40,583 bases of DNA from Microvirga lupini (GTDB lineage: Bacteria; Pseudomonadota; Alphaproteobacteria; Rhizobiales; Beijerinckiaceae), in the NCBI GenBank assembly GCA_000517005.1, contig AZYE01000987.1, positions 1-40,583 of the forward strand. Reading direction: 5' to 3'. Position 1 is the first letter of the stretch. Every line of letters begins with the position of its first letter. The notes below the pieces were generated by a model, which saw only the letters and a list, made by a program, of their open reading frames with translations, did not search any database and was not told the origin of the DNA. Positions 7,617-17,237 of this stretch are shown here, in pieces. The translations under genes were made by a program, and so were the position numbers.

Positions 7617-9826
7617 GCCTGCCCGTGCCCCGCACGAGCCGCAGCGACCTCGAGGTACCCGGTCAACTCGCCTCCGACAGCATCCCAGCGAGGGCTGCCG
7701 CGTCCAATCAGCGTGGACCTCGAGAGCAATTCGTTACGCGTAAGGCAGGCATTCTCGGGGATGAGAATACAGTCTGGACAGGCGCCCCCCTGGTGGTTGC
7801 ACACGCTCTCCGAGCCGCAGCGCAGGCTGACCGGGTTCAGCATGTGATCGAGTACTTGGTTGCCAACATCTGCGTCCCCACGGTCCCGCCACATGGAGGA
7901 GAGATTGCCTAGATCCATTGTCATGCCTCGGCGGTACACAAGGAAGGCCAAGTCCGGGACGAATAGTTGCTCGCCGAATGAACCGAGATCGAGACCCGAC
8001 ATTGCAGAGCTGGTGGCGATCAGGTGGTGCGCCATGGTGTGCAGGAGCGTGTAAACGAATGGATATGCCCGCCTTGGAATTGCCCGCTCTCGTCGGTATT
8101 CGTCCAGGAAACGCGAAAAGCGGGTGGTCGGGTCGCGTTCAAGCGTTTCGTACTCCTCAATCAGTGGTCCGCCGAGCCGGACACCTTCTGGCGCATGGGG
8201 TAGCGGGATCGAGTTGACCTCCAGCCAAGCGCGGACAGTCTGCTCGTCCAAGCGTACATAGAACCCTTCATTCGACTGGACGAGGCAGAGGACAGGATGT
8301 CGGGCGGTATCAGACACCTCTACCTTGTCGAACAACCTGAGCCGGACCGGCAGGTCGGCGTCACCCGACTTGTCCCTGCGAACTGTCGGCGACGATGACG
8401 TTCGCGTGTAAGCGAAGCTGTACTCGCAAATGCGTACGTCTCGGATCAGGCGCATCTCCTCGATACCGAGCAGGTCGAGCCGGCGGCGCGATGCGGCAGC
8501 CTGCGCCTGGAGTTCGGATTCGGTTAGTCCGTCTGGTCTCAGGAACGGGTCAAGTATTGTCAGGTCAACTGAAACCTCCTTACCATCGGCGAGCTGGCCG
8601 CCACGGAGCTTTTCCTCTTCAAGTGTCATGTGCTCGACGGACATCCTTAGCGGGTCGAAACGGCGGATGTAGTCGACCCTACCCCGGCACGCAGCCGTGA
8701 TCCCCGGTGCGGCCTGACTGTGAGCGCTAAAAACGGTCGCGTTCCACTCCGCCTCCCGCGAGGCGATCGTGGTCCGTTGCGCCTGCAGTGCGGCCTCAGG
8801 TACGTTCTGCTCCTCGAGTATGCGTAGGATACCCAGGAGCTGCACGTGATTTTCCCAATCAGCCCCGCGGCCAGCAGCCCGGAGCAGCCTCTCCTTATCG
8901 GCATCGCTGAGATCTGCGGCTGGATATCCGTACCTGTTCGAAATGAGGGTCTCGAGCTGTGGCACGCGGGTGTCCGACAGCAACGATAGATGCCTGTCCT
9001 CCTGGAAAACCAGAAGGCGATCGCCATGCACGTAATAGGCGGCCGAGGCACGGTAGGAGACAGGCTCCATATTGATCTCGGCAAAGGTGGCGAGGCCTTG
9101 GTCCGTCAATGGGCCAAGCGCCTGTAGCGTTGGCCTGTCACGCTGAAGGAGCGGTCGAACTAGGCGGCACTGAACGCATTCGAAATGCCAGCCCGCCAGC
9201 GGACCCGGCGGGCGCCGCAGAAAAAAACGGTCAGAACTGCAGGAGCTGCAGTTGCGCAGGACCGTAATCTCCTGCCGGTCGGAAGCCCAGTGACGGTAAG
9301 CAGGCGACACCGCTTCGACCTCTCCCGACCAATGGGTGAGCACGACATCGATCTGCTCCCAATCGTCCGCACAATTCCGGGCTCCATTGGGGCAGGCATG
9401 CCGAAAGCGCTGAGCATCATTCTCAAAACGGTCCACGCCCGAGCTCTCGCGATGCAGGCCACAGCGCCCGCAGACGAAGGAGAGAGGAAAGGGCAAGTAT
9501 GCAGCGAAGTCTGGCACTTGGAACGTGAACTCACCGGTGCGGACGCGGACCGCGCCGTCGCTGAGTACCCGACGATCGACGGTGAGCTGCGACGGGATTG
9601 TATGAGGCAGGTTCGCTCCCCTGCCAGCACGCTCGGCCCAGGAGGAAAAGTACTCCTGTATCTGCTCGCCAATGGTCCGCAGTGTCACTTGCGGCAGGTC
9701 GACCGGGCGGTTCGCTCCTGTAGGCAAGGCCATGCAGGCGCCGCGCCCACCCTCGAACGTGAAGAGGCTGTGTGGCGCGTACGCAGTCGCGATCTGACTA
9801 CGCGAGCGTTGCATCTTGGGGGGCAA
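7613..9826 (-). CDS. drmB: DISARM protein DrmB (DUF1998 domain)
   Basis: 737 residues. The start is the TTG at 9826: AGGAGG lies seven bases before it, while the next ATG (9814) is too far from that site. Zinc-binding Cys pairs occur near the N-terminus (CGRC, CSSC, CVQC). The C-terminal part is a DUF1998 domain: HTMAHHLI, GLDLGSFGEQ, FLVYRRG, then CGSESVC and CPDC. DrmB works with the DrmA helicase; in published work the DrmA-DrmB pair binds DNA and forms the core of DISARM. It lies 2 bp after drmA and overlaps drmC by 4 bp, in the expected order. Confidence 0.85.
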   Translation of the reverse strand: MPPKMQRSRSQIATAYAPHSLFTFEGGRGACMALPTGANRPVDLPQVTLRTIGEQIQEYFSSWAERAGRGANLPHTIPSQLTVDRRVLSDGAVRVRTGEFTFQVPDFAAYLPFPLSFVCGRCGLHRESSGVDRFENDAQRFRHACPNGARNCADDWEQIDVVLTHWSGEVEAVSPAYRHWASDRQEITVLRNCSSCSSDRFFLRRPPGPLAGWHFECVQCRLVRPLLQRDRPTLQALGPLTDQGLATFAEINMEPVSYRASAAYYVHGDRLLVFQEDRHLSLLSDTRVPQLETLISNRYGYPAADLSDADKERLLRAAGRGADWENHVQLLGILRILEEQNVPEAALQAQRTTIASREAEWNATVFSAHSQAAPGITAACRGRVDYIRRFDPLRMSVEHMTLEEEKLRGGQLADGKEVSVDLTILDPFLRPDGLTESELQAQAAASRRRLDLLGIEEMRLIRDVRICEYSFAYTRTSSSPTVRRDKSGDADLPVRLRLFDKVEVSDTARHPVLCLVQSNEGFYVRLDEQTVRAWLEVNSIPLPHAPEGVRLGGPLIEEYETLERDPTTRFSRFLDEYRRERAIPRRAYPFVYTLLHTMAHHLIATSSAMSGLDLGSFGEQLFVPDLAFLVYRRGMTMDLGNLSSMWRDRGDADVGNQVLDHMLNPVSLRCGSESVCNHQGGACPDCILIPENACLTRNELLSRSTLIGRGSPRWDAVGGELTGYLEVAAARAGHGQA

Positions 9827-9828
9827 TG

Positions 9829-12800
9829 TCAGACCTCCTCATCCATTTCGCTGGAGGCGGTCCTGCGACCACCACGGTTGCGGACGAAGGCCATAGCCGC
9901 TTCGACCGTCTCGTCATCTATTGGGTGGCTCTGCGCGGTTCTCCGCGATGCGCGAATTATGCCAGCCGCGTCTACGTCACGTAGGCTCATCATCGGGCGT
10001 TGGAGGCCACTGAGCGGATTGCTCCAGAAGTCGCCCAATCGTCCAGTGAATTGGTCTGACGACGCAGTCGCTTCGATTCGACGTAGCTCCTGCAGTATCA
10101 GGTCCGAATAGTAGTTCGGGTTTGTCGGACGACCTTCGGCACCGTCAATCCCGACGGCCTGCTGCACGAACCTCGCGCAGTCCGCTAGTGCGCTGTTGTT
10201 CGACAAAACCCGGTTCATCTGCTCGACGGTTGCAGGCAGTGGCACTCCGCGTTTGGCGCCATCTGGCGCGGCTACTAAACGACGCTGGAAGTCTACGCCG
10301 GCCAGCCAGGTCTGCACGAGCGAAGGAACCGTGCGGGCGATCGCCCGGTCAGCCCACCGCTCGATTGCAGGGGGTGCGATCATGCGCTCGAGCAGCCGAT
10401 GGAAGGACTCGTGGACTCCGACCACGAAACGGTCCCGGCGAGTCTGTGGCGTGGGTATGAGCAATGAGAAGCCAACGTGCGTGCGGCCGACGCGGGACGA
10501 CGCCTGGATATACTCGGCGATATCCGACGGCATTCCCGCGAATGCCATTGCATTAAACGCCTCGACATCGACACCGTGCGAGATTGCGCTAGTGGCGACG
10601 ATGACGCGCAGCGCGGCGGAGATGTCGTCTGACATTGGGTCGAACGGTGACTCTGCCGCTCTGATGACGCGCTGGATGCCGCCAATGTCGACCCCGCCAG
10701 AGATTAGTTCTGTGGCGAAATCAGACAGACAGTAACGATTGCCCATCGCTGCGTGAACCTCCTCGACCTCGCCACGCAGCGCAGCGAGGATCTGGTCACC
10801 ACCCTTCTTGTTTGTGACGTAGGTCAGTTCTATCCGGTGCAGGTCGACCACGGCGGCGAGCCGATCATGGTGGCCCTGAGCTGCCCGGCGCACTGCTGCT
10901 CGACGCCCCTCCGCGTAGGGAGCGTCTGACACGCAAGCCTCGATTTCACGTGCCGCTCGTGTGCGCAGTTCCGGGTCCGGCGATGAGAGATCACGCTGCC
11001 ACCGAGTGATCGTCGCCGCGTGAGCGGCGAGCACCGAAATGGTAGTGACTGTATGGAGTCGCCCATTGGTCATGATGCTCGCGTGCAGGCGGCCCCAGGG
11101 GGCAGCGATTTCGCGTCCGCGGGGCGTCTGGGGTGCTTCCCTCCGTTCAAGTTCGGCGGCGCTGCCATTCGTGAACCGGGCCATAGTGCTGTAGAAGCCG
11201 GCGTGGAGCGCCGGTCCTGGGTGCGGGAACTGGTGGACGCGGCGCTGGTAGAGTGCGCGCGTATGCTTGGCGGCGTCTGACACAGTGGCCGTCGCCCCGA
11301 TCACGTGCGGGAGCCTAGGCCGGTCCGGAGCGCCGGGAACCCGGGCTACGCGTTCCCCCAACAAGGATGCAAGGCGCTCCAGCCATGCGAAGAGCCCCGT
11401 CTCGAAAATACCACCGAAGGTGCCGAGGCTCTCCTCGAGCAAGTGCATCTCGTCCTGAACAATCACACTTGGAAATGGGTCATGAAAGACTTCGATACCG
11501 TCTCGGAAGGCCGGTGCGACGGCCCTCAGCTCGCCTGTGCTGATTCGATCGAGCTCGGTTCCAGATGCTGCTGACAGAAGACCCAATGGGCTGTTCTCGA
11601 CGGCGCGGGCCAGACCGAACATACCCGCGATTTTGTCAATGGTATGCGTATTCTGCCCGATTAGGGCGAGCTTATCGACAGTCCCGAGCAGCACGGCCGG
11701 CGCGTGACGATAGATATCGCTGTCAACAAGCAGGAAAGGTAGGGGAATGGGGGCACGGCTTCCCGCGTGCGCCTGGTTCCAGTCACAGGCGGCGTTCCGG
11801 CACAGGATCCCGAGCCGGTTGTGGGCGCTCGGGAAGAGGCGAAGGCCCGTCGATAGCTCTGAGCGGCAGAATGGGCAGTTTGGGAGCTTGTTCCAGGCAG
11901 CGTTTGCGGCGGCGTAGGCCCGGTCAGCGGGTAATTCGCTTTGAAGAAGCGCGTCCTCATCTGTACCCCTTGGATCGTTCCAGGCCGGGATTGAACGAAG
12001 CTCGTCTAGAACAACCCCATCCCGGGACTCAGTCCGGTTCGGTGTGTTGCCGCCTCCTACCCAGAACCCGATCTCGAAGGGCGCACCATCAACTCGCTCC
12101 TGCCGTCGGATCATCTCGGCGTGGGCAAGCAAGCGGGCGAGTCGCTGCGCCTGCTGTACGGTCAGGAGGCGCAGTGGGTAGTGCATCATGGCGGTGATGC
12201 CGCGCGCCTTGCCGCGGAGCCGGTCCAAGAAGAGCGCGTACACGACTGTGCCGAAGAAGGCCTCGGTCTTTCCGCCGCCCGTCGACATATAAAGGAGGCT
12301 CGCAGCGTCCTCGTCGAAGTCTGCGCGGAAAGAGGCCGCATGTTCGGGCATTCGCGAGGCCAGTGTCGGGAGGTGTGCGAGCACGAAGGCGAGCTGGAAC
12401 AGGCGCCAACCCGGCGGCGGGTCGCCCTCTCGGGGCGGGTTTGCCCGGTGGAAGGTCCCGTTGAGGAGTAGCCATGCACGGTACGGGATTGCGCCCCGTG
12501 AGCTTGGGTCTGTGGTCCAGGCAGCCTGCGATGCTTGCAGCAGCTCGATTCCGAGCCGAACCCGGCCGGCTTCGTACTCCCAAGCGCGCAGGTCGGCCTC
12601 GAATTGATCGCGCTGGCGCCGCTCATCGGCGGCGTCGCCCTCGTCGGGAGAGAGTGCGAGGTCCGTTGTGTCCTCGACCTCGCGCCGCCATGTTTCCATC
12701 GCCCGTACCAGCTCCATAAGATTACCGATCGGGAGATCGCTGCGGGCGAGTTCGGCGTATGTGGTTGGCACCGCACCAATCCGCCGCGCCTCCATGCGCG

Positions 12801-14034
12801 GCAGCACGTATCGGGGTACCCACGTCGTTCGTAGCGTTCGCAGCCCGGCGGCAGAGCCCCGGTCTTCGACGCCCCCATTCACGCCGATCGCGGGCATGTT
12901 CATGAAGCCGGACAGGTGATAGCTCCGCCGCACTCGTTCCAGGCGCATGGGCGCGAGCGCCGCATCAGGAAGCTCGACGTCGAGCGCAACGTTGAAAAGT
13001 CCGCATTCCATGTCAGAGTCGGACTCGCGGTTGTTCTCGAGCGCGAGCCGAACCGAGTAGCAACCTGGCGCCGTGGGATCAGGGAGCGCTTGCGCGAGCA
13101 GCTGAGCCTCGATCTGTGGTACGAGTTCGCCTGGCTCTGGCCGGTCGAGACGCACCCGCGCGAGGAACGCGTCCCATGCCTCCGGCGTCCAGAAATCCTC
13201 CGACTCGGGCCGGCGACGGCGCCAGGCCCAGGTCTGCCCTTCCTCGGAGCCGATGAAGGCGAGGCAAGCATCCGTAATGGTCTGCCTCAGGGCGGTGGTA
13301 TGAGCCGTAATCAGCGGATGCCATGAGTCAAGATCACAAGGGAGCGGCAGTTCGAGTGTCGGCGCGGCGACGGTCACACGTCGCCACTTCGGCGGCGTTT
13401 CATAGCGTCGCGAGATCCCGTTTGGGATCCTGAGACGCCCGTTCGTCACGGGCGGTGGCGGTACCGGGTCGCTCGGGTCGAGGTCTCTATCGTCACCGCC
13501 TGGCAGCCTCGCGCCCTCAGGCACAATCACGCCCATAGCGGCATAGACTTCCGCGGCAATGCGCGCCCGTAGCTCCGCACGTTGGCGGCTCGTGGTCAGT
13601 GTGGCTTCATGGGCCCGCGCGCGGCGGGCTATCTCCTGTTTGGCGCGCCGGTTGGCCTCGGTCGATAGATCGGCAGGCGGAAGCAGTCGACCGGTGCGAG
13701 CGAACAGCTCCTCGGACGTAGGCAGCGTTCTGACGTATACGGCTAGCCTGGGGGAGACACGGATCGCACCCGCCGCGGGCTGGACCCGTAGGTCAAGGCC
13801 GTGTGCATTAATGCGAATGTCGCTTGCTTCGTCGTCACCGTCTTCGTTGATGCCTGGAAGGATGAAGCCGCTACTCAGGGTCCGTGACGGCTTCGCCCCG
13901 ATGATTGTGGCGCCTTCATCGCCATCGCCAGAGACGGTGCGGCGGGTGCGCTCGAGGATAGCATCACATATCGCTTCCTTCAGCAGCTGTCGCTCGTCCG
14001 GATCCATGCCGCGCAGCACCAGCGGTTCCGCCAT
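9829..14034 (-). CDS. drmA: DISARM helicase DrmA
   Basis: 1401 residues from ATG 14034, with AGGAG upstream. Superfamily 2 helicase motifs are visible: Walker A STGGGKTEAF (K at about 589), MMHYPLRLLTVQQ (motif Ia), Walker B VIVQDEMHLLEESLG (DEMH at about 861), GATATV (motif III), and in the C-terminal RecA lobe ATSAISHGVDVEAFN and QASSRVGR (about 1175-1182). A Cys cluster (CPFC, CRNAAC) lies between the lobes. The DEMH box with LLEESLG and the large N-terminal extension are typical of DrmA. It is the second gene of the operon, 11 bp after the DrmE-like gene and 2 bp before drmB. Confidence 0.9.
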   Translation of the reverse strand: MAEPLVLRGMDPDERQLLKEAICDAILERTRRTVSGDGDEGATIIGAKPSRTLSSGFILPGINEDGDDEASDIRINAHGLDLRVQPAAGAIRVSPRLAVYVRTLPTSEELFARTGRLLPPADLSTEANRRAKQEIARRARAHEATLTTSRQRAELRARIAAEVYAAMGVIVPEGARLPGGDDRDLDPSDPVPPPPVTNGRLRIPNGISRRYETPPKWRRVTVAAPTLELPLPCDLDSWHPLITAHTTALRQTITDACLAFIGSEEGQTWAWRRRRPESEDFWTPEAWDAFLARVRLDRPEPGELVPQIEAQLLAQALPDPTAPGCYSVRLALENNRESDSDMECGLFNVALDVELPDAALAPMRLERVRRSYHLSGFMNMPAIGVNGGVEDRGSAAGLRTLRTTWVPRYVLPRMEARRIGAVPTTYAELARSDLPIGNLMELVRAMETWRREVEDTTDLALSPDEGDAADERRQRDQFEADLRAWEYEAGRVRLGIELLQASQAAWTTDPSSRGAIPYRAWLLLNGTFHRANPPREGDPPPGWRLFQLAFVLAHLPTLASRMPEHAASFRADFDEDAASLLYMSTGGGKTEAFFGTVVYALFLDRLRGKARGITAMMHYPLRLLTVQQAQRLARLLAHAEMIRRQERVDGAPFEIGFWVGGGNTPNRTESRDGVVLDELRSIPAWNDPRGTDEDALLQSELPADRAYAAANAAWNKLPNCPFCRSELSTGLRLFPSAHNRLGILCRNAACDWNQAHAGSRAPIPLPFLLVDSDIYRHAPAVLLGTVDKLALIGQNTHTIDKIAGMFGLARAVENSPLGLLSAASGTELDRISTGELRAVAPAFRDGIEVFHDPFPSVIVQDEMHLLEESLGTFGGIFETGLFAWLERLASLLGERVARVPGAPDRPRLPHVIGATATVSDAAKHTRALYQRRVHQFPHPGPALHAGFYSTMARFTNGSAAELERREAPQTPRGREIAAPWGRLHASIMTNGRLHTVTTISVLAAHAATITRWQRDLSSPDPELRTRAAREIEACVSDAPYAEGRRAAVRRAAQGHHDRLAAVVDLHRIELTYVTNKKGGDQILAALRGEVEEVHAAMGNRYCLSDFATELISGGVDIGGIQRVIRAAESPFDPMSDDISAALRVIVATSAISHGVDVEAFNAMAFAGMPSDIAEYIQASSRVGRTHVGFSLLIPTPQTRRDRFVVGVHESFHRLLERMIAPPAIERWADRAIARTVPSLVQTWLAGVDFQRRLVAAPDGAKRGVPLPATVEQMNRVLSNNSALADCARFVQQAVGIDGAEGRPTNPNYYSDLILQELRRIEATASSDQFTGRLGDFWSNPLSGLQRPMMSLRDVDAAGIIRASRRTAQSHPIDDETVEAAMAFVRNRGGRRTASSEMDEEV

Positions 14035-14045
14035 TTCCTCTTCTC

Positions 14046-16733
14046 CTAATTCCCGTGCTCAATGGCCTTGACGTCGTCTACGGCCTCGACAAGGGAGAGC
14101 CAAAGCCCTTTCAGGGCCCGCCAGCTTCCCGCTCCGGCCGACACGCCTTCTGGATCCAGCACGAACTGGACGACCCGTTGGTTGAACTGGTGCCCCTCTC
14201 GTGCGCGGTATGAGCGGGTTGGGACGATAGCGTAGGACCAGTATGTCTGGGCCAGGACTGGGTCAACACCGTTCACGTGCATAAACAGGCTGAAACGGGG
14301 CCAATCGCGGGCGGTGCGTGGCTGCCGCACACCATCATGCGCTGCTGGGGCTTGGTCGGCACTGAGCCATCGCTGAATGTTTGCGACTTCGCTATCCGGG
14401 AGGGAGGGATCGATCTGCCGCATGCGTCGCAGCACCTCGCGGCTCTTGTCCGTCAGCGTCTCGCCTGGAACGGCGGCGCGCAGCCTTGCGATATGCGTAT
14501 GGTAGCTTGCAAGCTGGTCGAGGCTGGATCGCGAAGTGGCAAGGGCCCGCCTAATCCGCTCGCGGATTTCCTCGTCGAGCACGAGTATATGATCCCCGAC
14601 CTGTACGTCACGCGCGGCGATCCGCTCGAATGGTCGGGCCTCCCCAGGCGAGAACAGGAGGACGTCGCTGCTCGGCCGATACACGATGCGGTGACTGGCG
14701 GTTACTAGGATCACCTTCTCACCCGGGTAGGCACCGCCCTCCTGCGTTAGGTCAATGTCGCGACTCCGCGGCTGCGGGAGTAGCCTGAATTCGCTCTCGC
14801 CAGCATCATGTCGCTCGTCAAGGCCGCCGCGGTGGAGGGCTGCGTGCAGATCGGCAGCCCGCCTCGCCACCGGGGCGAACGCGGCCATCCTGCACAATGG
14901 GGCTAGTTCTCCCGAGATCAGCGCCGAGCCTGAGGAATCACCCAGCAGGAACACCTCGCCAGGCGTCTTCACGCTTGTCAGCAGCGTGCGTATGGCCAGC
15001 GGTGTCGGCCCGGTGACGATCAGCCGATCAAATGCCTTCCGGTCCAGTGCCTCGGCAAGATCCCGATGATCTGTGATGGCGCAGTGCCAGCCGACGCTGC
15101 GGTCTGAGCCCATGAGAACCTCGGCCACCCGCCGGTCCGGAACGGCGATGAGTGTGGCTGGCGAGTTCCATCTGGGTTCCAACATCAGGTCCGCGAGCTT
15201 AGCGGAGACGGGAGTTTCGTCTGCCCAGGCCTTAGCGCGCGCTTTGATCAGCTCAAGGGAACGCCTCACGTTCGCGGCAGCTGGGGAGTGCTCAGCTAGT
15301 TTGGCTAGCCGTGACAGGGTCATTAGCGGACGGAACATAGCCCGGACGCGAGCGTCCACATCGTCCTCAGTGTCGAAGAGTACGTCCGCAGTGCGAACCG
15401 CCTCGTCAAGTCCAACCGGCAGACTTGCCGAGCGGCGGAGGAAAGATAGTGCGTCCGAGACAGCTCGCACTCCGTCGCCGTCGCGTTCCTGCCTAAGGCG
15501 GCGGCCTAGTTTTACCAGCTCCTCCCTCATCTCGACTAGCGAGGCGTCCTTGATATCGGCCGAGAACCTGACATCGGGCAGCGTCTCCGATAGCCGAGTC
15601 CCGGGAGCCAAGAGGCCTGGCTCGGCTAAATATGCACCGGTCTCAGTCGGAGGTGAGCGGCGAGGCCGCAGTCGTGCGTTCTCGGTCCGCAGCGACCGGA
15701 TAGCTGTTCTCAACGAGAATGGATCATCACAGAGTGCAACGATTGGGGGACGCCGCCCTCCCGCTGCGTCGAGTGACTGCAGAAGCAAGGCAAGAAGGCG
15801 CTCCCACGTATCCGGCAGTTCGCCACGGGATTGATGGGTGAGATCGACAACAATAGCATCAAGGCCTCGTTCACGAAACCGCTCGAACGACAGGAGGCGT
15901 CGCAAGCGGGTGGCCGAGGCCTCCGCCGGGATTCCAAAGAGCGCGAATGGCGCGAACGCCGGATTGCCGAGAGTCGCGACATCGCCGGATAGCTCCGCGC
16001 CTGGGTTGCCCATGAATGTATGGTCGCGGACACGCCTCAGCACCTGCGTCGCATCTTCCTCGAACGTACCCGCGCTCGCAGGGAATACCGCCGTCGTTTC
16101 GAGCAGTGTGGGACTCCTGACGATCACGTCTAGCCGACTGCGGCCACGCCGGATTCGCGGGGGCGCATTCTGAGAAATTAGATCGCGCAGGCGAAGTTCG
16201 ACGAGGTCTAGCGACCGGTGGGCGAGACCATCCCGAGTCCAGGCTTCTCCCCTCTCCAGCTCGTTTATAGCAGTCCGGGCCGCCGCAGAGATGTCCGCCG
16301 GGTGGACGAGGATCGAACGCGCCGCCCGTGTCAAAGCTGGGCGCCATGGCCACACGGCCAGGGTCGCAGACGCCAGCCGACCGGAGCAGCGTGCCTCGCG
16401 TAGCGCGAGCCCCGCAAGTGTGAAGCCATTCCCCGGCCGTTCAGGCCACGCTAGCAGAGCCCGATCGCTGCCGTCTGAAACCGACTGGAGTAGAGCGTCC
16501 ACTAGCGGCCGGCCCGCTCCGAGGGGGGCCCAGCTCTCGGCCGAAGAGGTCGATGCATACCTGACAGTAGTCGCGGTGGAGATGCCTGGCCGTTCCAAGG
16601 TCTGCGGCCCCAACTGCCGTGGCCTGGATTGTATCAGAGCGCGAGCGCGCTCGGCCCGCTGCTTGGCGGCTTCCGTGATCAGCTCAACTCTGTTGTTTGC
16701 CGCCCAGTCGGTACCTGTGGCCCGTCGCCCCAC
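14046..16733 (-). CDS. DISARM-associated protein, DrmE-like
   Basis: 895 residues from GTG 16733, preceded at good spacing by GGGGGAGA. No intact Walker motifs are present, but a degenerate two-lobe helicase layout can be imagined: DAIVVDLTHQSRG (about residues 305-317) sits like a Walker B strand and FDRLIVTGPTPLAIRTLL (about 570) like a second-lobe segment. The C-terminal 150 residues (ARDWPRFSLFMHVNGVDPVLAQTYW, here split across about residues 800-830, then R-x-x-R-x-G-HQFNQRVVQFVLDP) resemble my recollection of the DrmE C-terminal region. Position as the first gene before drmA fits DrmE of class 2 DISARM. The assignment rests on position, length and weak resemblance, and it could be a different, undescribed DISARM subunit. 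Confidence 0.6.
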   Translation of the reverse strand: MGRRATGTDWAANNRVELITEAAKQRAERARALIQSRPRQLGPQTLERPGISTATTVRYASTSSAESWAPLGAGRPLVDALLQSVSDGSDRALLAWPERPGNGFTLAGLALREARCSGRLASATLAVWPWRPALTRAARSILVHPADISAAARTAINELERGEAWTRDGLAHRSLDLVELRLRDLISQNAPPRIRRGRSRLDVIVRSPTLLETTAVFPASAGTFEEDATQVLRRVRDHTFMGNPGAELSGDVATLGNPAFAPFALFGIPAEASATRLRRLLSFERFRERGLDAIVVDLTHQSRGELPDTWERLLALLLQSLDAAGGRRPPIVALCDDPFSLRTAIRSLRTENARLRPRRSPPTETGAYLAEPGLLAPGTRLSETLPDVRFSADIKDASLVEMREELVKLGRRLRQERDGDGVRAVSDALSFLRRSASLPVGLDEAVRTADVLFDTEDDVDARVRAMFRPLMTLSRLAKLAEHSPAAANVRRSLELIKARAKAWADETPVSAKLADLMLEPRWNSPATLIAVPDRRVAEVLMGSDRSVGWHCAITDHRDLAEALDRKAFDRLIVTGPTPLAIRTLLTSVKTPGEVFLLGDSSGSALISGELAPLCRMAAFAPVARRAADLHAALHRGGLDERHDAGESEFRLLPQPRSRDIDLTQEGGAYPGEKVILVTASHRIVYRPSSDVLLFSPGEARPFERIAARDVQVGDHILVLDEEIRERIRRALATSRSSLDQLASYHTHIARLRAAVPGETLTDKSREVLRRMRQIDPSLPDSEVANIQRWLSADQAPAAHDGVRQPRTARDWPRFSLFMHVNGVDPVLAQTYWSYAIVPTRSYRAREGHQFNQRVVQFVLDPEGVSAGAGSWRALKGLWLSLVEAVDDVKAIEHGN

Positions 16734-16862
16734 TCAACTCTCCCCCATGGCGGCGATTCTGGTACGCCATTACGAAGCTTCTGATGATCCCGCCAAAGGT
16801 CAAGCTCTACAAAGGTTTGATTCTTATCCGACACCCAAGCCCAATAGGGCGCAGATCTTGTT

Positions 16863-16964
16863 CTAGCCCCCTCTATCGAGCTTGCCGGCTAGATCCACAA
16901 CCAGATGACGCATGGCCTTCTGGAACAGGGGCTCGGTGGTATCGGCGAGCGACTCGTCGTCCAT
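16863..16964 (-). CDS. possible 33-residue ORF before the DISARM operon
   Basis: ATG 16964 to TAG 16863, encoding a short acidic-to-basic peptide (MDDESLADTTEPLF, then AMRHLVVDLAGKLDRGG). The residue pattern is protein-like, with an amphipathic C-terminal helix, and it lies on the same strand 129 bp before the DrmE-like start. It may be a leader ORF, or the remnant of a longer gene. No clear ribosome-binding site is seen. The rest of 16734-17237 holds no other gene I can support; the DISARM promoter must lie here but I cannot pick it out. Confidence 0.25.
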   Translation of the reverse strand: MDDESLADTTEPLFQKAMRHLVVDLAGKLDRGG

Positions 16965-17237
16965 AGTTGAATCACAGCCGCGTTTCCGGAGGAGTTCTTC
17001 GCCCCCAATCTGCCCCGCTTACTTTCAGAGGTACATCGTCGCGCTCCGTCAAGTGATTGATCTACTTACCTAAGAGCGAAAATAGCGAAGCTAAAACGCA
17101 AAGGGCTACGGTTGCATGGGCGAGCGTCGCCGCCGCCTCCCCCGCCCACAAAACGCGTCCGGCCAACCAACCAGAAGCTTGGCAAATCGGGGTTACATTG
17201 GTAATCGGGCGTATACAGATCGCAATCCAGGCCATCA

